From the NCBI RefSeq assembly GCF_002159555.1, contig NZ_NFIV01000003.1:1-64000 (forward strand): a stretch of DNA of 64,000 nucleotides, given 5' to 3'. The notes below the pieces were generated by a model, which was not told the origin of the DNA, made no database searches, and was given only the letters and a program-made list of their open reading frames with translations. This document shows positions 34,007 through 43,344 of the stretch, in pieces. The DNA comes from Muribaculum sp. An289. GTDB taxonomy: Bacteria > Bacteroidota > Bacteroidia > Bacteroidales > UBA932. The translations under genes and the position numbers were made by a program. Every line of letters starts with the position of its first letter. The first letter of the stretch is position 1.

Positions 34007-35718
34007 TCCTTTACTAAGATTATCTCGTAGTTTCCGCGGAAGATTATCCTCCTTGCGGCCTTGTTCACGTATCCTCCGGTAAGTCCGCTGCCGTCGGTCA
34101 CCCTCTCGAACTTCATGTCCGACTGGATGAGCCTTGTTCTTGGAATCTGGTCCAGGCCAAGGTATTCGCCGGACTTTATCATGGATGCGGCTGTCGCGAA
34201 AAACATGAAGGTATCATATCCCTGGAATGCGAAAGGAGTAGGCTCGGTATTGAACAGGGCCCTGTATCCGCTGACGAATTTCATGGTTTCCGGCATGTCG
34301 TAATCCACATGGTATCCCATGGCAAGGTGCAGGTTGATGTTGTGGAAATGCTCCGCCTCTATCGTTTCGAAACTTTTCAGCTTGGACGTCCCGTAAGTGC
34401 GGATGTTGAACTTCCCTATGGTACACAGCGTATTGATGTTTCTGACGGCATCGTTTACGAAAGCCTCGTTCTCTGAAGCGATTACGATGTTGTTGGCCTT
34501 TTCGATGTCAAGGTACCTTGCTATGCTGGTTTCCACCCCTCTTCCCTGAAGGATGTTGTAGGAGAAACTTTCGAACCGTATCCCGGCTTCGGACAATGCG
34601 GTTTCGGCTTCGGAGCGTTCTTTCCCGGCCGTTCCCCCTACTTCCGAGAGTACGAGCACCACGTCGCCTCCCTCTTCCCTGATCCATCCGGCAATGCTTT
34701 CGAACTGTGCTTCCGTCGAAACAGGGGCCTGGACAAGGTTGGAATATCCTGCCGCCAGCGATTCCGCCTTATGGTCCAAAGGTGAAACGACACTGATGCC
34801 TTTGCCGAGGCAATAAGGCAGGATGCCTTCGATTTCCCTTGCATGTACCGGACCTATGACATAGTCACAACCGTCGAGGATGCCGGAGTCGGCTATATCC
34901 TCGGCGCTGTTGTATTCCTGGGTGTCTATGACCGTTATTTTAAGATTGAAACCTTTTTCATTCAGCTCTTTGGCTGCCATAAGGGCGCCGCTGTAGAAAT
35001 CCATGTAGTTCACATTGCCCCCGTTGCCTTCCATGGCGCAGTCCAGAGGAAGTATGAGGGAAATGGACACCGTCGCATCTTCGACGTATGGGCCGTCCGG
35101 CAAGGTGGAAAGGATTTCCTCTTCCTGCCCCGGCACGGGCGTTTCCGGACTTTCGCTGCCGATGCTTCCGGCGATTATGGCTTCAACCTGGGGAATGAAT
35201 CCGGCCTCCGGGATTTTCAGTTTCTGCCTCTTCCTTACGTATATGCTTTCGAGCCCGTTGAACTCAATGAGCAGTTCTTCGCTTACCTTGTATTTTTTCG
35301 CTATGGATTGCAGGTTTTCATACCATTTTACCGTGTGCGTGTAGTAATCTATCCCGTCGAATCTGTCGGCCGGGGTTTTCACGGTTTCGGCCGGCGGAGT
35401 GGTAATCCGGACGGTATCCTGTACCTGTGCAGGCTTCTTTCCGGCAGGTATGAGGATGATGCTTCCGGCTTTCAGCTGTCCGTCCGGGCCTATGCCGGGG
35501 TTGGCTTTCAGTATGTCTTCCTTCTTTACGCCGTATGCCTTGCTTATCGAATACAACGTCTGCTTCTCTATTACCTTGTGCGAATAATATGTTTCCCCCC
35601 CGATTCTTACCTTTTCCGTGGACACCGTGACCGGAGGGGCTTCATATACCTGCGCCCCGGCGGGTTCGAGCGAAAGCAGGAACAACGATAAAATAAATAT
35701 AGGTATCAGCCGTTTCAT
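34003..35718 (-). CDS. LysM and type-1 periplasmic-binding-fold protein
   Basis: The 571 aa product has a signal peptide (about 1-22) and two LysM domains (about 45-92, HKVIEKQTLYSISKAYGVKKEDI; about 126-170, HTVKWYENLQSIAKKYKVSEE) that should hold it to peptidoglycan. A type-1 solute-binding fold follows (about 215-565), with SISLILPLDC, DYVIGPVHA and VLVLSEVGG. The fold is that of amino-acid binding receptors such as LpoA or LivJ; no transporter adjoins, so a role in wall-synthase control is as likely as nutrient binding. It is the last gene of the minus-strand run 38254 to 34003. Confidence 0.82.
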   Translation of the reverse strand: MKRLIPIFILSLFLLSLEPAGAQVYEAPPVTVSTEKVRIGGETYYSHKVIEKQTLYSISKAYGVKKEDILKANPGIGPDGQLKAGSIILIPAGKKPAQVQDTVRITTPPAETVKTPADRFDGIDYYTHTVKWYENLQSIAKKYKVSEELLIEFNGLESIYVRKRQKLKIPEAGFIPQVEAIIAGSIGSESPETPVPGQEEEILSTLPDGPYVEDATVSISLILPLDCAMEGNGGNVNYMDFYSGALMAAKELNEKGFNLKITVIDTQEYNSAEDIADSGILDGCDYVIGPVHAREIEGILPYCLGKGISVVSPLDHKAESLAAGYSNLVQAPVSTEAQFESIAGWIREEGGDVVLVLSEVGGTAGKERSEAETALSEAGIRFESFSYNILQGRGVETSIARYLDIEKANNIVIASENEAFVNDAVRNINTLCTIGKFNIRTYGTSKLKSFETIEAEHFHNINLHLAMGYHVDYDMPETMKFVSGYRALFNTEPTPFAFQGYDTFMFFATAASMIKSGEYLGLDQIPRTRLIQSDMKFERVTDGSGLTGGYVNKAARRIIFRGNYEIILVKD

Positions 35719-35726
35719 CTCTTTGT

Positions 35727-36848
35727 CTAAAGGGTCTTGTAAAATTCAATAAGCCTGTCGCAGAATGTTCCCCAGGACAGTCTCTGCTTTTCTTTCAGAA
35801 TATTTTCTTTCATCGATTCCACGAGTTCCGGTTCGGAAAAATATCTTTTAGTCGCTTCGGATATCAGGGCCGGGTCAGGCCTTTCGACAACTATTCCGGT
35901 GCCCCTGTCGCCTATCGACTCTTTGAGGCCTCCCGTATCCGTGGTAATCATCGGAACGTCGAAATGGTAGGATATGGAACTTATCCCGCTCTGGGTCGCG
36001 CTTCTGTAAGGGAGGATGCAGACATCGGCGGCGGAAAAATACCTGTTCACCTCATCGTCCTTTATGTAATCCGGGAAAACATGGATGTTTTCTTTCCTGC
36101 CGGAGGCTTCTATCATTTTTTCGTATTTTTCAAAGCTCCCGTAAGGTTCCCCGGCGATTATGAGCTGGTAATCCCCTTCAAGTCGTCCGAATGCCTCGAT
36201 CAGTATGTCGAGGCCCTTGTATTCGCGGATGAGCCCGAAAAACAGGATGTTTTTCATCCCGTGCCTGAGCCCGAGCATGTCCTCAGCCTCTTCGCGCGGC
36301 AGTTTTTCGCCGAAATGGCTGTAGAGAGGATGCGGGGTCGTCATGAAGCGGGCTTCGGGTTTGAGCGAGACGAGGTCCCTCCCGACTGCATCGCACAATG
36401 TTACGTATCCGGTGCAGCCGTTAAGAAAATATTTTGTAAGCGGCGTGTCGAAAAAATGCCTCTCGTGGGGGATGACGTTGTCGAGGATGGCTATTACCTT
36501 GCAGTCCTTTTTCAGTTTTCTTGCGACATAGCCCAACGACGGGCCGAAGAATGACATCCAGTAGCGGATAATCACGAGGTCCGGCCCCCATTCCCTTATC
36601 TTCCTTGCCGTGGCGGAATATGTCAGCGGATTGATTGTGTCGAGCACCCTGGTTGATTCAATCCTTTCGGCATTGTCGTCTTCGGACACATATTGGGTCT
36701 TGCCCGGAAACAATAGTCCCGGATATTGCCTTTTAAAGTTGAACGCCTTGACGTCATGAGCCTTTCCCAATTCCTTGAATATGCACGCATTGAATTGGGA
36801 AATCCCGCCGCGGTACGGGTAAAAGCACGAGAGTATCGCTATTTTCAC
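35727..36848 (-). CDS. Family 4 (GT4-like) glycosyltransferase
   Basis: The 373 aa product has a GT-B fold. The N-terminal domain begins KIAILSCFYPYRGGIS; the C-terminal nucleotide-sugar domain has ILFFGLIREYKGLDILIEAF, ADVCILPYRSATQSGI and VERPDPALI. In GT4 enzymes the glutamate of the EX7E-type motif binds the donor; here the region reads TDTGGLKES. It probably adds a sugar to an envelope glycan or lipid precursor. It starts 1 nt after the Skp-like gene stop and is 8 nt from the LysM gene. Confidence 0.85.
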   Translation of the reverse strand: MKIAILSCFYPYRGGISQFNACIFKELGKAHDVKAFNFKRQYPGLLFPGKTQYVSEDDNAERIESTRVLDTINPLTYSATARKIREWGPDLVIIRYWMSFFGPSLGYVARKLKKDCKVIAILDNVIPHERHFFDTPLTKYFLNGCTGYVTLCDAVGRDLVSLKPEARFMTTPHPLYSHFGEKLPREEAEDMLGLRHGMKNILFFGLIREYKGLDILIEAFGRLEGDYQLIIAGEPYGSFEKYEKMIEASGRKENIHVFPDYIKDDEVNRYFSAADVCILPYRSATQSGISSISYHFDVPMITTDTGGLKESIGDRGTGIVVERPDPALISEATKRYFSEPELVESMKENILKEKQRLSWGTFCDRLIEFYKTL

Positions 36849-36849
36849 T

Positions 36850-37458
36850 TTATTTTTTAGTGTTGGTATATTCCTCGTTCAGGCCGGCGATGATTTCGTC
36901 GGTGATGTCGAGGGCCGCATCCCCGAGTATGATCGTGTTAGTGGATTCGGCTGTGGTGAATATCATGGAATAGCCCTTGCGCTGGTTGTATCTTGCGACA
37001 TAATTCCTTATGTCTTCCATTATGGTATTGTTCATGACGATTTCCTCGTCCTGAAGTTCCTGCTGTTTCTGTCCGACATAGAGGTTGAGTTCCTGCTCCT
37101 TCTCCATCAGTTCCTGCTGGCGGGCTTCGGCTACCGAACGGGTCATGAGCCCTTTGTTGACCTTGTTCTGGAATGTGGTCACTTCGTTTTCGAACTGTTG
37201 ACCCCTTCTTGTGATATCGTTCTGGATTCCTTGGGCCTTTGTTTCCAAAGCCGACCTCATGTCGTTGTATCTGTCGTATTCAGTGACGACCCTGTCGATT
37301 TGCATGTAAACCATGCTGCCGCTTACCGCATGTGTGACCGTACTGTCACCGGAAAGTTGGTTTTCCTGGTTGCCGGTAGCTGATTTAGGCATAAGGACGG
37401 CCATAATGATTACGGCGATAATTGATAAAATACTGAGAATTAAGGAAATCTGTTTCAT
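36850..37458 (-). CDS. OmpH/Skp-family periplasmic chaperone with membrane anchor
   Basis: The 202 aa product has an N-terminal hydrophobic segment (about 5-24) without a clear cleavage site, then the OmpH pattern: VYMQIDRVVTEYDRY, a long charged coiled coil (about 75-145) and a final YSMIFTTAESTNTIILGD strand. Skp-like proteins hold unfolded outer-membrane proteins. A second family member lies at 42538 after bamA. A TATATTTG promoter match is at 37490-37497 on the minus strand. Confidence 0.82.
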   Translation of the reverse strand: MKQISLILSILSIIAVIIMAVLMPKSATGNQENQLSGDSTVTHAVSGSMVYMQIDRVVTEYDRYNDMRSALETKAQGIQNDITRRGQQFENEVTTFQNKVNKGLMTRSVAEARQQELMEKEQELNLYVGQKQQELQDEEIVMNNTIMEDIRNYVARYNQRKGYSMIFTTAESTNTIILGDAALDITDEIIAGLNEEYTNTKK

Positions 37459-37489
37459 TTTTATGTTTTTGTGTTTTAATTACGCTCTG

Positions 37490-37497
37490 CAAATATA
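37490..37497 (-). promoter_or_regulatory. Candidate -7 element for the 36850-37458 gene
   Basis: Minus-strand TATATTTG, 31 nt before the start codon. Confidence 0.45.
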
Positions 37498-37537
37498 ATT
37501 GTTTTTTTTCATAGCTGGCCGCTCGTCTGCCGTCCGG

Positions 37538-38254
37538 TCATCGGCACAATGCCCCGAGGTATGCGGCGATGGTCTTTTCCAATCCCATGTAAAGCGCGTC
37601 GCATATTATGGCATGTCCTATGGAAACCTCGTCGAGGTAAGGTATTTTTCCGGTGAAGAAGCCGAGGTTGGACAGGTTGAGGTCGTGTCCTGCATTGAGG
37701 CCGAGACCGCACTCCCTGGCCGTTTCGGCAGCTATTACATATTCGGCTATTGCCTTTTCCCTGTCCTTTCCGTACCCCGAGGCATAGGCTTCGGTATAAA
37801 GTTCGACACGGTCGCAGCCGCATGCGGCCGCACCCCTTACCATTTCCGGTTCAGGGTTCACGAATATGGAGCTTCTGATGCCGTTTCTGTGCAGTTCGAG
37901 GCAAATCTCGCTGAGGAATGCCCTGTTTTTCACCGTATCCCATCCCGCATTGGAAGTCAGGACGTTTTCAGCGTCCGGGACCAGCGTGACCTGTGCCGGT
38001 TTTGTCGCCAGGACCAGATTCATGAATTTTTCAATCGGGTTCCCCTCTATGTTCAGTTCTACCGATATCACCGATTTTATCGCAGGTACGTCGGCGTAAC
38101 GTATATGCCTTTCGTCCGGCCTCGGATGTACGGTTATCCCCTCGGCCCCGAACCTTTCGCAGTCGGCCGCCGCCTTGGCCACGTCCGGCATGTTCCCCCC
38201 TCTCGAATTGCGAAGAGTGGCGATTTTGTTGATATTGACACTTAATTTTACCAT
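37538..38254 (-). CDS. pdxJ: Pyridoxine 5'-phosphate synthase
   Basis: The 238 aa product fits PdxJ: start VKLSVNINKIATLRNSRGG, GITVHPRPDERHI with the catalytic-type Glu/His region, FVNPEPEMV, RVELYTE and the end GLNAGHDLNLSNL. It condenses 1-deoxyxylulose 5-phosphate with 3-amino-2-oxopropyl phosphate to make vitamin B6. The DXS gene at 57599 supplies the former compound. It diverges from nadK. Its promoter match lies only 7 nt from the start codon, suggesting a near-leaderless mRNA. Confidence 0.94.
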   Translation of the reverse strand: MVKLSVNINKIATLRNSRGGNMPDVAKAAADCERFGAEGITVHPRPDERHIRYADVPAIKSVISVELNIEGNPIEKFMNLVLATKPAQVTLVPDAENVLTSNAGWDTVKNRAFLSEICLELHRNGIRSSIFVNPEPEMVRGAAACGCDRVELYTEAYASGYGKDREKAIAEYVIAAETARECGLGLNAGHDLNLSNLGFFTGKIPYLDEVSIGHAIICDALYMGLEKTIAAYLGALCR

Positions 38255-38261
38255 AACGGTA

Positions 38262-38269
38262 CAAAATTA
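38262..38269 (-). promoter_or_regulatory. Candidate -7 element for pdxJ (very short leader)
   Basis: Minus-strand TAATTTTG ends 7 nt before the pdxJ ATG. With the usual -7 placement the 5' UTR would be about 5 nt or less. Confidence 0.45.
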
Positions 38270-38303
38270 TATATTTTTCTTTTTCTTATTGGTCCGAAAA
38301 TAC

Positions 38304-38311
38304 TATTTTTG
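38304..38311 (+). promoter_or_regulatory. Candidate -7 element for nadK
   Basis: TATTTTTG lies 33 nt before the nadK ATG. The tetramer 19 nt upstream is TTTT (38281-38284), three of four to TTTG. Confidence 0.5.
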
Positions 38312-38344
38312 AAGTTTTAATTACTTATTTAAGGTGTTTTTCGG

Positions 38345-39160
38345 ATGAAAGCGGCTTTGTTTGCGAGGGATTCTTCGGCTACGGTGCTGAAGGCGGTGGA
38401 AGGACTGGCTTCTTCGATATTGCGGGCCGGCATAGGTTACGCCGGTTTTTTTACTGACAGGGACGGTCTTCCGGATGCGGACATCATACTGAGCCTCGGA
38501 GGGGACGGTACCCTGCTGTCGCTGCTTCCGATTATCAGGGATTCGGCCGTTCCGGTCCTCGGTGTCAATTACGGGAGGCTCGGTTTTCTGTCATCGTCTG
38601 CTCCCGAAGAAGTGGTGCAGGCGCTTGCGGCGGGCCGTTATGCGATAGAGAAAAGGACCCTTGTCCGGGTTTCGGATGCTTCCGGCACTGTCGGTGGCGT
38701 GTATCCCTATGCGCTTAACGAAGTGGCGATACACAGGACAGGGGCTGCCATGCTGGGTGTCGAGGTGTCCGTAGACGGGGTGTCCCTGCCTACATATTGG
38801 GCTGACGGCATTCTCGTGGCGACGAGTTCCGGTTCTACGGCCTATTCGCTCAGTGTCGGGGGGCCGATAGCCTTTCCCGGGTCCAAGGTCCTGATTGTTT
38901 CGCCGATAGCCCCGCACAACCTGAATGTGAGGCCGATAGTCCTTCCCGATACGTCCGACATAAGGATAAGGTTGCACCCGCGCGATCCGGAAGTCTCCCT
39001 GTCGTTGGACAACAGGCAGCTGATAGTGGGCAGTTCCGTGAATCTGGAGGTTTCGGCGGCCCCGTTCACCTTCAATATAGTGCGCATACCGGGAGGTGAG
39101 TTCATAAAGGCCCTTACAGGAAAATTGTTCTGGGGATATGACATAAGGAACAACTCTTAA
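38345..39160 (+). CDS. nadK: NAD kinase
   Basis: The 271 aa product has the NAD-kinase signature SLGGDGTLL near 55-63 and the second motif TSSGSTAYSLSVGGPI near 160-175. It phosphorylates NAD to NADP with ATP. It is the first gene of nadK-uppS-bamA, with 7 nt between nadK and uppS. Confidence 0.95.
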   Translation: MKAALFARDSSATVLKAVEGLASSILRAGIGYAGFFTDRDGLPDADIILSLGGDGTLLSLLPIIRDSAVPVLGVNYGRLGFLSSSAPEEVVQALAAGRYAIEKRTLVRVSDASGTVGGVYPYALNEVAIHRTGAAMLGVEVSVDGVSLPTYWADGILVATSSGSTAYSLSVGGPIAFPGSKVLIVSPIAPHNLNVRPIVLPDTSDIRIRLHPRDPEVSLSLDNRQLIVGSSVNLEVSAAPFTFNIVRIPGGEFIKALTGKLFWGYDIRNNS

Positions 39161-39167
39161 AAATAAA

Positions 39168-39902
39168 ATGGATATGGAAGGAAAGAAGACGATAAAAAAT
39201 ATACCGGTCCATGTGTCCATAATCATGGACGGGAACGGAAGATGGGCGAAGGAAAGGGGAATGGAGCGTATCTACGGGCATCAGCACGGGGCCGAGAGCG
39301 TGAGGGAGTGCTGCAAACTCGCCCTGGAATACGGAGTCCGTTATCTTAGCCTTTTTGCATTTTCCGAGGAAAACTGGGGGCGCCCGAAGGAAGAGGTGGA
39401 TGCACTGATGGACCTGATGCTGAGCTCTCTGGTCAATGAAAGAAAACTGTTCCTGGAAAATGACATACGTTTCCGCGTGGTAGGGGAGAAGAAGGGAATA
39501 TCCGCGGAAATTCTCGGGCGCATAGACGATTTGGAGCGGGAGACGGCGGCCTTCGACAGGCTTACGCTTGTGATTTTTTTCAATTACAGCGGCAAATGGG
39601 ATATAATGCAGGCTGCTGAAAAATACGCCCTCGAAAGGGCTTCTTGCCCCGGAGGAGGGCCTGCTGACGTTCCGGACAGGGAGATGTTCGCCGGTTTTCT
39701 CGCGACTTCCGGCATCCCGGATCCGGACTTGCTGATAAGGACTTCCGGTGAAAAAAGGCTGAGCAATTTCATGCTTTGGCAATGTGCATATACGGAGTTT
39801 TATTTTACTGATGTTTTCTGGCCTGATTTTAGAGAGAAGGAATGGGCCTCTGCTTTGGAATCCTATTCCGATCGCGAGAGGCGTTATGGCAAAATCAAAT
39901 AA
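39168..39902 (+). CDS. uppS: Isoprenyl transferase (undecaprenyl diphosphate synthase)
   Basis: The 244 aa product begins its core with IIMDGNGRWAKERG near 16-29 (catalytic Asp), then HQHGAESVR, LFAFSEENWGRP, the NYSGKWDI segment and the C-terminal PDLLIRTSGEKRLSNFMLWQ. It builds the C55 lipid carrier for peptidoglycan and surface glycans. It precedes bamA by 37 nt, in which a promoter match lies. Confidence 0.95.
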   Translation: MDMEGKKTIKNIPVHVSIIMDGNGRWAKERGMERIYGHQHGAESVRECCKLALEYGVRYLSLFAFSEENWGRPKEEVDALMDLMLSSLVNERKLFLENDIRFRVVGEKKGISAEILGRIDDLERETAAFDRLTLVIFFNYSGKWDIMQAAEKYALERASCPGGGPADVPDREMFAGFLATSGIPDPDLLIRTSGEKRLSNFMLWQCAYTEFYFTDVFWPDFREKEWASALESYSDRERRYGKIK

Positions 39903-39907
39903 TTGCG

Positions 39908-39915
39908 TATATTTG
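39908..39915 (+). promoter_or_regulatory. Candidate -7 element for bamA
   Basis: TATATTTG, 24 nt before the bamA ATG; the tetramer 19 nt upstream is TATG (39885-39888), three of four. bamA may thus have its own promoter within the uppS-bamA gap. Confidence 0.5.
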
Positions 39916-39939
39916 CGCGTTAAAGTCAAAACTGTTAGT

Positions 39940-42465
39940 ATGGTTAAATATGCGCTTTCTCTTGCGCTGGCTCTTTTGTTCAGCGTATTGTGCCATGCGC
40001 AGGAGATGGTACCGGTTACTGTAGACTACAATAGTCCTAAAGAATACGTCGTTTGCGGGATTGATGTGAACGGCAATGTCCATTTCGGCACGAAGCAGAT
40101 CATAGATCTGACGGGGCTTTCTGTCGGCATGAAGGTCGTAGTCCCGGGAACAGAATTGACTTCCATAGTCAAGAGGCTTTGGAACCAGAGGTATTTCGAT
40201 GATGTAAGTCTTAACATATATACCAAGAATCCGGCTTCCGACAGCGCATGGTTCGTAATCAACGTGGCCGAGAGGCCCCGTATTTCCAGATGGGATTTCA
40301 CAGGCATAAGGAAGGGTGAGAAGGACGATTTGAACGAAAGGCTGAAATTCCACAGGGGAGACGAGCTTTCGGAGTATGTGATAGAGACTTCCAAGGATAT
40401 AATCACGAGATATTTCAAGGAAAAGGGTTTCGGGCTCGTCGAAGTTGAGGTGAAGGCGAAGAAGGACTCTCTGATACAGAAGGGAGTGCAGGTGCTTTTC
40501 GATATCGAGAAGGGACCGAAGGTGAAAATAGACAAGATTACTTTCGAAGGGGTTTCCGGCATCAAGGAATACAAGCTGGAGAAATCCATGAAGAAGACCA
40601 AGGACCGCAGCTGGTACAACTTTTTCCATTCCAAGAAATTCAATGAAAAGGAGTACGAAAACGACAAGGCCAATCTGATAACGACCCTCAATGAGTACGG
40701 TTACCGTGACGCGAAGATTGTCAAGGATTCCATTTACAAGATGCCTAAACCTGGGCGCATAGGCATAAAGTTCGTCATAGACCAGGGCAAGAAATATTAT
40801 TTCAGGAACATCACATGGACAGGAAACTCGCTCTATACGGCCGAGCAGCTCCAGAATGTCCTGATGATAAAGAAAGGCGATGTCTACGATGTGGTTACGA
40901 TGAACCACCGTCTGTACGGCGGAGGAAAACAGAACGAGGCGGACATTACGAAAATCTACATGGATCAGGGCTATCTGTTTTTCAATGTCTCCCCGAAGGA
41001 AGTGAATATCGAAGGTGATTCGGTGGATGTTGAAATACGTATAGCCGAAGGGAAACCGGCGACTATCAACAATATCATAATAAACGGCAATACCATTACC
41101 AACGAGCGTGTAATCCGCCGCCAGGTCTTTTCACGCCCGGGATACCTGTTCAGCAGGAGCGAATTCGAGAGGTCTCTGAGGGAAATCGCTTCCCTCGGCC
41201 AGTTCGACCCGGAGTTTTCGCTCAGCGAGTCCGGCTATTCGATGATTCCGGATGCGCTAAGCAGCACGGTGGACATAGCATTCAATGTTAAGGAAAAGCC
41301 GAGTTCGCAGTTCGAGCTTTCGGGAGGTTGGGGCGGCAATACCTTTGTCCTTACCCTCGGTCTGAGCTTCAACAATTTCTCGGCAAGGCGGATGTTCGAA
41401 AAGCATGCATGGAGGCCGGTGCCGTTGGGCGATGCCCAGTCGCTTGCCATCCGGTTCCAGACAAACGGTACTTATTATACGGCCCTGTCCGCAAGTTTTA
41501 CCGAGCCGTGGCTCGTCGGGAAAAAACCTACTTCCCTGAGCATGTCGGTGTATTATACCCGTCAGACCAATTCCAACTATTTCTTCCTCACCAACGACGA
41601 GTTCATGGAGGTTTACGGATTTGCCGCCGGCATCGGTACGAGGCTGAAATGGCCGGACAATTATTTCGTCCTGTACAACCAGCTCAGCTGGCAGTCGTAC
41701 AATCTAAAGGATTGGCCTTACAATTTCATCTTCGATACGGGCGTGTCGCATAACGTAAGCTGGACGATAAACCTGTCGAGGAATTCTACCGACCAGATTA
41801 TCTATCCGCGTTCGGGCTCGGAATTCGTGCTCGGTCTCCAACTGACACCGCCTTATTCGCTGTTCAGGCCGAAAAACACCAATTACAATGCAATGACCGC
41901 CCAGGAGCGTTACCGCTGGATAGAATATCACAAGTGGACATTCAAGGGTACAGTTTATACGAAACTTTTCGGAGACCTGGTGCTCATGGCAAGGGCCCAG
42001 TTCGGATATCTGGGATATTACAACAGGAACCTCGGCTATTCTCCTTTCGAAGGCTTCCTCCTCGGCGGTGACGGAATGTCGGGATACAGTACCTACGGAA
42101 CCGAGGTGATAGCCCTGAGGGGATACGAAAACTACTCCCTTACGCCTTATCTTCCGTCAAGGTACAACAGTTCCGGATATGCATACGCCGGCAATGTATA
42201 CGACAAGTTCACCATAGAGCTAAGACATCCTGTGATGTTGCAGCCGCAGTCTACGATTTACGTGCTTGCCTTCCTTGAAGGAGGTAATTCGTGGGCCGAC
42301 ATCAGGGATTTCAACCCGTTCCAGATCAAGAGGTCCGCCGGTATCGGAGTGAGGGTCTTCCTGCCTATGATAGGCCTTCTCGGTGTGGACTGGGGCTATG
42401 GTTTCGATGCGCTTCCGGGACAGAAGAAGAGCCAGATACACTTCATCATAGGACAGCAGTTCTGA
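39940..42465 (+). CDS. bamA: Outer membrane protein assembly factor BamA
   Basis: The 841 aa product has a signal peptide (about 1-21, LLFSVLCHAQE), five POTRA-type repeats (about 30-415; for example ITFEGVSGIKEYKLEKSM and NNIIINGNTITNERVI) and a 16-strand Omp85 barrel (about 440-841) ending in the C-terminal Phe of FIIGQQF. It inserts beta-barrel proteins into the outer membrane. The ATG at 39940 starts the signal peptide directly; the frame extends upstream to 39784 within uppS but that part is not coding here. The 3' neighbour is a Skp-like chaperone gene, the usual order. Confidence 0.95.
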   Translation: MVKYALSLALALLFSVLCHAQEMVPVTVDYNSPKEYVVCGIDVNGNVHFGTKQIIDLTGLSVGMKVVVPGTELTSIVKRLWNQRYFDDVSLNIYTKNPASDSAWFVINVAERPRISRWDFTGIRKGEKDDLNERLKFHRGDELSEYVIETSKDIITRYFKEKGFGLVEVEVKAKKDSLIQKGVQVLFDIEKGPKVKIDKITFEGVSGIKEYKLEKSMKKTKDRSWYNFFHSKKFNEKEYENDKANLITTLNEYGYRDAKIVKDSIYKMPKPGRIGIKFVIDQGKKYYFRNITWTGNSLYTAEQLQNVLMIKKGDVYDVVTMNHRLYGGGKQNEADITKIYMDQGYLFFNVSPKEVNIEGDSVDVEIRIAEGKPATINNIIINGNTITNERVIRRQVFSRPGYLFSRSEFERSLREIASLGQFDPEFSLSESGYSMIPDALSSTVDIAFNVKEKPSSQFELSGGWGGNTFVLTLGLSFNNFSARRMFEKHAWRPVPLGDAQSLAIRFQTNGTYYTALSASFTEPWLVGKKPTSLSMSVYYTRQTNSNYFFLTNDEFMEVYGFAAGIGTRLKWPDNYFVLYNQLSWQSYNLKDWPYNFIFDTGVSHNVSWTINLSRNSTDQIIYPRSGSEFVLGLQLTPPYSLFRPKNTNYNAMTAQERYRWIEYHKWTFKGTVYTKLFGDLVLMARAQFGYLGYYNRNLGYSPFEGFLLGGDGMSGYSTYGTEVIALRGYENYSLTPYLPSRYNSSGYAYAGNVYDKFTIELRHPVMLQPQSTIYVLAFLEGGNSWADIRDFNPFQIKRSAGIGVRVFLPMIGLLGVDWGYGFDALPGQKKSQIHFIIGQQF

Positions 42466-42537
42466 TGTGTGTGAACTGTTAGCGGATGAATGGTTTATGT
42501 AAAATAAAGTTAAAAATATCAAAACAATAGATGCAAT

Positions 42538-43083
42538 ATGAAAAAATTTTTATTTGTTATCGCAGCGCTTGTGGCATCTGTCGCCATGGCTGATGCTCAG
42601 AATCTCAAATTCGGTTATGTGAATTACAATGAAATCATAATGCTCATGCCGGAGACCGATTCGGCAAGGACAAATCTGAGCGTTGCGCAGAAGGATGCTG
42701 ATGAGATTTATCAGGGAATGGTCGAGGAATACAACATAAAACTCGAACAGTACCAGCAGAAAGTAGGCTCATGGACTCCGGCCGTAAGGGAGAGCAAGGA
42801 GCGCGAACTGGCTGAAATGCAACAGCGTATAAATGATTACACATCTTCCATACAGATGGAACTGAACCAGATGCAGCAGAACCTTATGGCACCTATCGTG
42901 CAGAAGGCGGTAGAGGCTGTAGGCAGGATTTCGAAGGCCCAGGGACTGGCTTTGGTATTCGACACCACGACCCTTCTGTATTTCGACCCGGCCCAGGGTA
43001 CCGATATCACCAAGGAACTGAAGGCCGAACTCGGAATACCTGAGGACAAGGTTGTCACGAACAATATGGGACAGCAGATGTAG
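42538..43083 (+). CDS. OmpH/Skp-family periplasmic chaperone
   Basis: The 181 aa product has a cleavable signal peptide (about 1-20, ending ADAQ) and the OmpH/Skp pattern: LKFGYVNYNEIIMLMPETDSA, a long amphipathic coiled coil (about 45-120) and the terminal LALVFDTTTLLYFDP strand. It should guard outer-membrane proteins on the way to BamA, whose gene is 72 nt upstream. Unlike the paralogue at 36850-37458 it has no membrane anchor. A terminator follows. Confidence 0.9.
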   Translation: MKKFLFVIAALVASVAMADAQNLKFGYVNYNEIIMLMPETDSARTNLSVAQKDADEIYQGMVEEYNIKLEQYQQKVGSWTPAVRESKERELAEMQQRINDYTSSIQMELNQMQQNLMAPIVQKAVEAVGRISKAQGLALVFDTTTLLYFDPAQGTDITKELKAELGIPEDKVVTNNMGQQM

Positions 43084-43104
43084 CCGAATATGCACCGCAG
43101 ATGA

Positions 43105-43133
43105 AAAGCCGTTGGTTTCCAGCGGCTTTTTTT
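43105..43133 (+). terminator. Terminator after the bamA/skp unit
   Basis: AGCCGTTGG (43107-43115) pairs with CCAGCGGCT (43119-43127, one G-U), followed by seven T. Confidence 0.85.
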
Positions 43134-43285
43134 ATCCATACGGGATTTATGACCGCACGCATGGAAAGGGACATCCGTCACTTCATGGCCGGGCGGATTG
43201 TACCCGGCACGGCGCCTCGGGAAATAAGCGCAAGCAAAACCCTCCAATTTTATTGAAAATAATCAGTAAGATTAGAAAAATTGTT

Positions 43286-43293
43286 TACATTTG
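43286..43293 (+). promoter_or_regulatory. Candidate -7 element for the korAB genes
   Basis: TACATTTG, 51 nt before the korA ATG. No good TTTG at 19 nt spacing. Confidence 0.4.
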
Positions 43294-43344
43294 CGCATTA
43301 TTTTATGGTAAATAATAAAAGTATATAAGTTTATCTGATTTATT

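Noticed and set aside
39784-39939. Upstream extension of the bamA frame to 39784
   Set aside because: It overlaps uppS, and the proper signal peptide and a promoter match support the ATG at 39940.
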